Source: Gallionellaceae bacterium (GTDB lineage: Bacteria > Pseudomonadota > Gammaproteobacteria > Burkholderiales > Gallionellaceae). Taken from it: a stretch of DNA of 6,072 nucleotides. The DNA is taken from the NCBI GenBank assembly GCA_003445795.1, contig DMCN01000059.1:618-6689 (forward strand), given 5' to 3'. A model generated the notes under the pieces. It saw nothing but the letters and a program-made list of their open reading frames with translations, ran no database searches and had not been told where the DNA came from. Of this stretch, positions 5,172 to 6,072 are shown one piece after another (position 1 is the first letter of the stretch; each line of letters opens with the position of its first letter). A program made the position numbers and the translations under genes.

Positions 5172-6072
5172 TTATTCCAAAGCTTCGGGTTCTCCATCCC
5201 CGTTCTCCTCGTCATCCTTGGCTGCCAGGCGGGCCACATCCACCACCTTGTCCTTGCCGTCCAGATTTATCAGGCGCACCCCCTGGGTGGCCCGTCCCAT
5301 CACCCTGACGTTCTTGAGGGCCAGCCTTATCACCTGGCCCTCGGTCGAGATGATCATCAATTCGTCGCTGTCCACCACCTCCTTGACCGCCACCAATTCG
5401 CCGGTCTTGTCGGTGAGCTTCATGCTGATGACCCCCTTGCCGCCCCGCCGGGTCACCCGGTAATCGGCGATGTCGCTCCGCTTGCCGTATCCCCGGTCGC
5501 AGATGGTCAGCAGGCTGCCCTCCCGCTTGACCACCACCATCCCGATCACGTAATCCTTCTTCTCCAGGGTGATGCCCCGCACCCCGCCTGCGGTCCGGCC
5601 CATGGATCGGACGTCAGACTCGTGGAAGCGGCAGGCCTGCCCCTGGCGGGTGACCAGGATGACGTCCTCGGTCCCGTCGGTCAGCTTGGCCTCTATCAGA
5701 TGATCCGTGTCGTCCACCGAGGCGGCGATGATGCCGGCCTTGCGGGGATTGGAGAATACCGACAGGGCGGTCTTCTTGACCACCCCGCTGCTGGTGGCCA
5801 TCACCACGAAATGCTGGTCGTCGAATTCCTTGACCGCGATATAAGCGGCGATCTTCTCGTCGGTCTTCAACTCCAGGAGGTTGCTGATCTGCCGGCCCTT
5901 GGTGGCCCGGCCGCCCTCCGGGATCTCGTAGACCTTCAGCCAGTAGCAGCGGCCCTTGTCGGTGAAGAACAGGATGTAATGGTGGGTGGAGGCGATGAAC
6001 ATCCCCTCCACAAAATCCTCATCCCTGGTGGTCATCCCGGTGACCCCCTTGCCCCCCCGGCCCTGGCGCTTG
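5172..6072 (-). CDS. gyrA: DNA gyrase subunit A, C-terminal domain (partial)
   Basis: The last 299 residues of GyrA, the DNA-cutting subunit of gyrase, which introduces negative supercoils using ATP together with GyrB. The frame runs off the right edge, so the N-terminal breakage-reunion domain with the catalytic tyrosine is outside; the ATG at 6035 is internal. The visible part is the DNA-wrapping beta-pinwheel. It starts with the GyrA box QGRGGKG (6045-6065), the hallmark that separates gyrase from topoisomerase IV ParC. Blade repeats follow with the conserved patterns YWLKVYEIP, VKKTALSVFSNPRKAGI, RSMGRTAGGVRGI, TRRGGKGV and RVMGRATQGVRLI. The C-terminus is a short acidic tail (DDEENGDGEPEALE), as is common. 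Codon use differs from the other genes here: every lysine is AAG, glycine is often GGG, arginine often CGG or AGG. Its blade sequences also look unlike betaproteobacterial GyrA as I remember it. Identity is certain; its belonging to the same genome as the rest is not. Confidence 0.98.
   Translation of the reverse strand, partial: KRQGRGGKGVTGMTTRDEDFVEGMFIASTHHYILFFTDKGRCYWLKVYEIPEGGRATKGRQISNLLELKTDEKIAAYIAVKEFDDQHFVVMATSSGVVKKTALSVFSNPRKAGIIAASVDDTDHLIEAKLTDGTEDVILVTRQGQACRFHESDVRSMGRTAGGVRGITLEKKDYVIGMVVVKREGSLLTICDRGYGKRSDIADYRVTRRGGKGVISMKLTDKTGELVAVKEVVDSDELMIISTEGQVIRLALKNVRVMGRATQGVRLINLDGKDKVVDVARLAAKDDEENGDGEPEALE

Noticed and set aside
6033..6035. ATG at 6035 as the start of the minus-strand gene
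   Set aside because: The frame continues upstream to the window edge through the GyrA box, so this methionine is internal to gyrA.

Overview
The window holds five protein-coding genes, two of them cut by the window edges. I see no tRNA, rRNA, CRISPR array, insertion sequence or integrase. The left 5.1 kb (GC-rich, CGC/GGC-type codons, a SlyB-family lipoprotein, a Cu+ P-type ATPase, a GGDEF-EAL protein) reads like a Gram-negative proteobacterium. By overall look I favour a betaproteobacterium of the Gallionella/Sideroxydans kind, but that is an impression, not a computed assignment. The right-hand 0.9 kb is the C-terminal part of DNA gyrase subunit A. Its codon habits differ (Lys always AAG, frequent GGG, CGG and AGG), and its protein sequence looks to me unlike betaproteobacterial GyrA. 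The window may therefore join DNA from two sources, by assembly or by transfer.

Layout, left to right. Plus strand: the 3' end of copA (1-383), then slyB (394-852), whose Shine-Dalgarno overlaps the copA stop codon, so the two form a tight operon. A strong hairpin (876-899) with T-rich flanks on both sides ends slyB and also the gene arriving from the other strand. Minus strand: an 852-residue coiled-coil protein (924-3482), a 123-bp gap, a 503-residue GGDEF-EAL cyclic-di-GMP protein (3606-5117), a 54-bp gap with two overlapping inverted repeats, and partial gyrA (5172-6072).

The most unusual object is the coiled-coil gene. From residue 27 to 600 the protein falls into 41 consecutive 14-residue units (two heptads each) without a single inserted or deleted residue, roughly following xxxRxxAExxAxxx. 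A 47-residue tandem duplication then shifts the register. A basic stretch, one transmembrane helix near the C-terminus and a 58-residue tail follow. The only proline in the rod lies near its middle. The protein is best described as a long, hinged, inner-membrane-anchored cytoplasmic rod of unknown function. Its upstream neighbour on the same strand makes or breaks c-di-GMP, so the two might work together, but a 123-bp gap separates them and that link is inference only.

The copA-slyB pair suggests that copper export and an outer-membrane stress lipoprotein are co-expressed.
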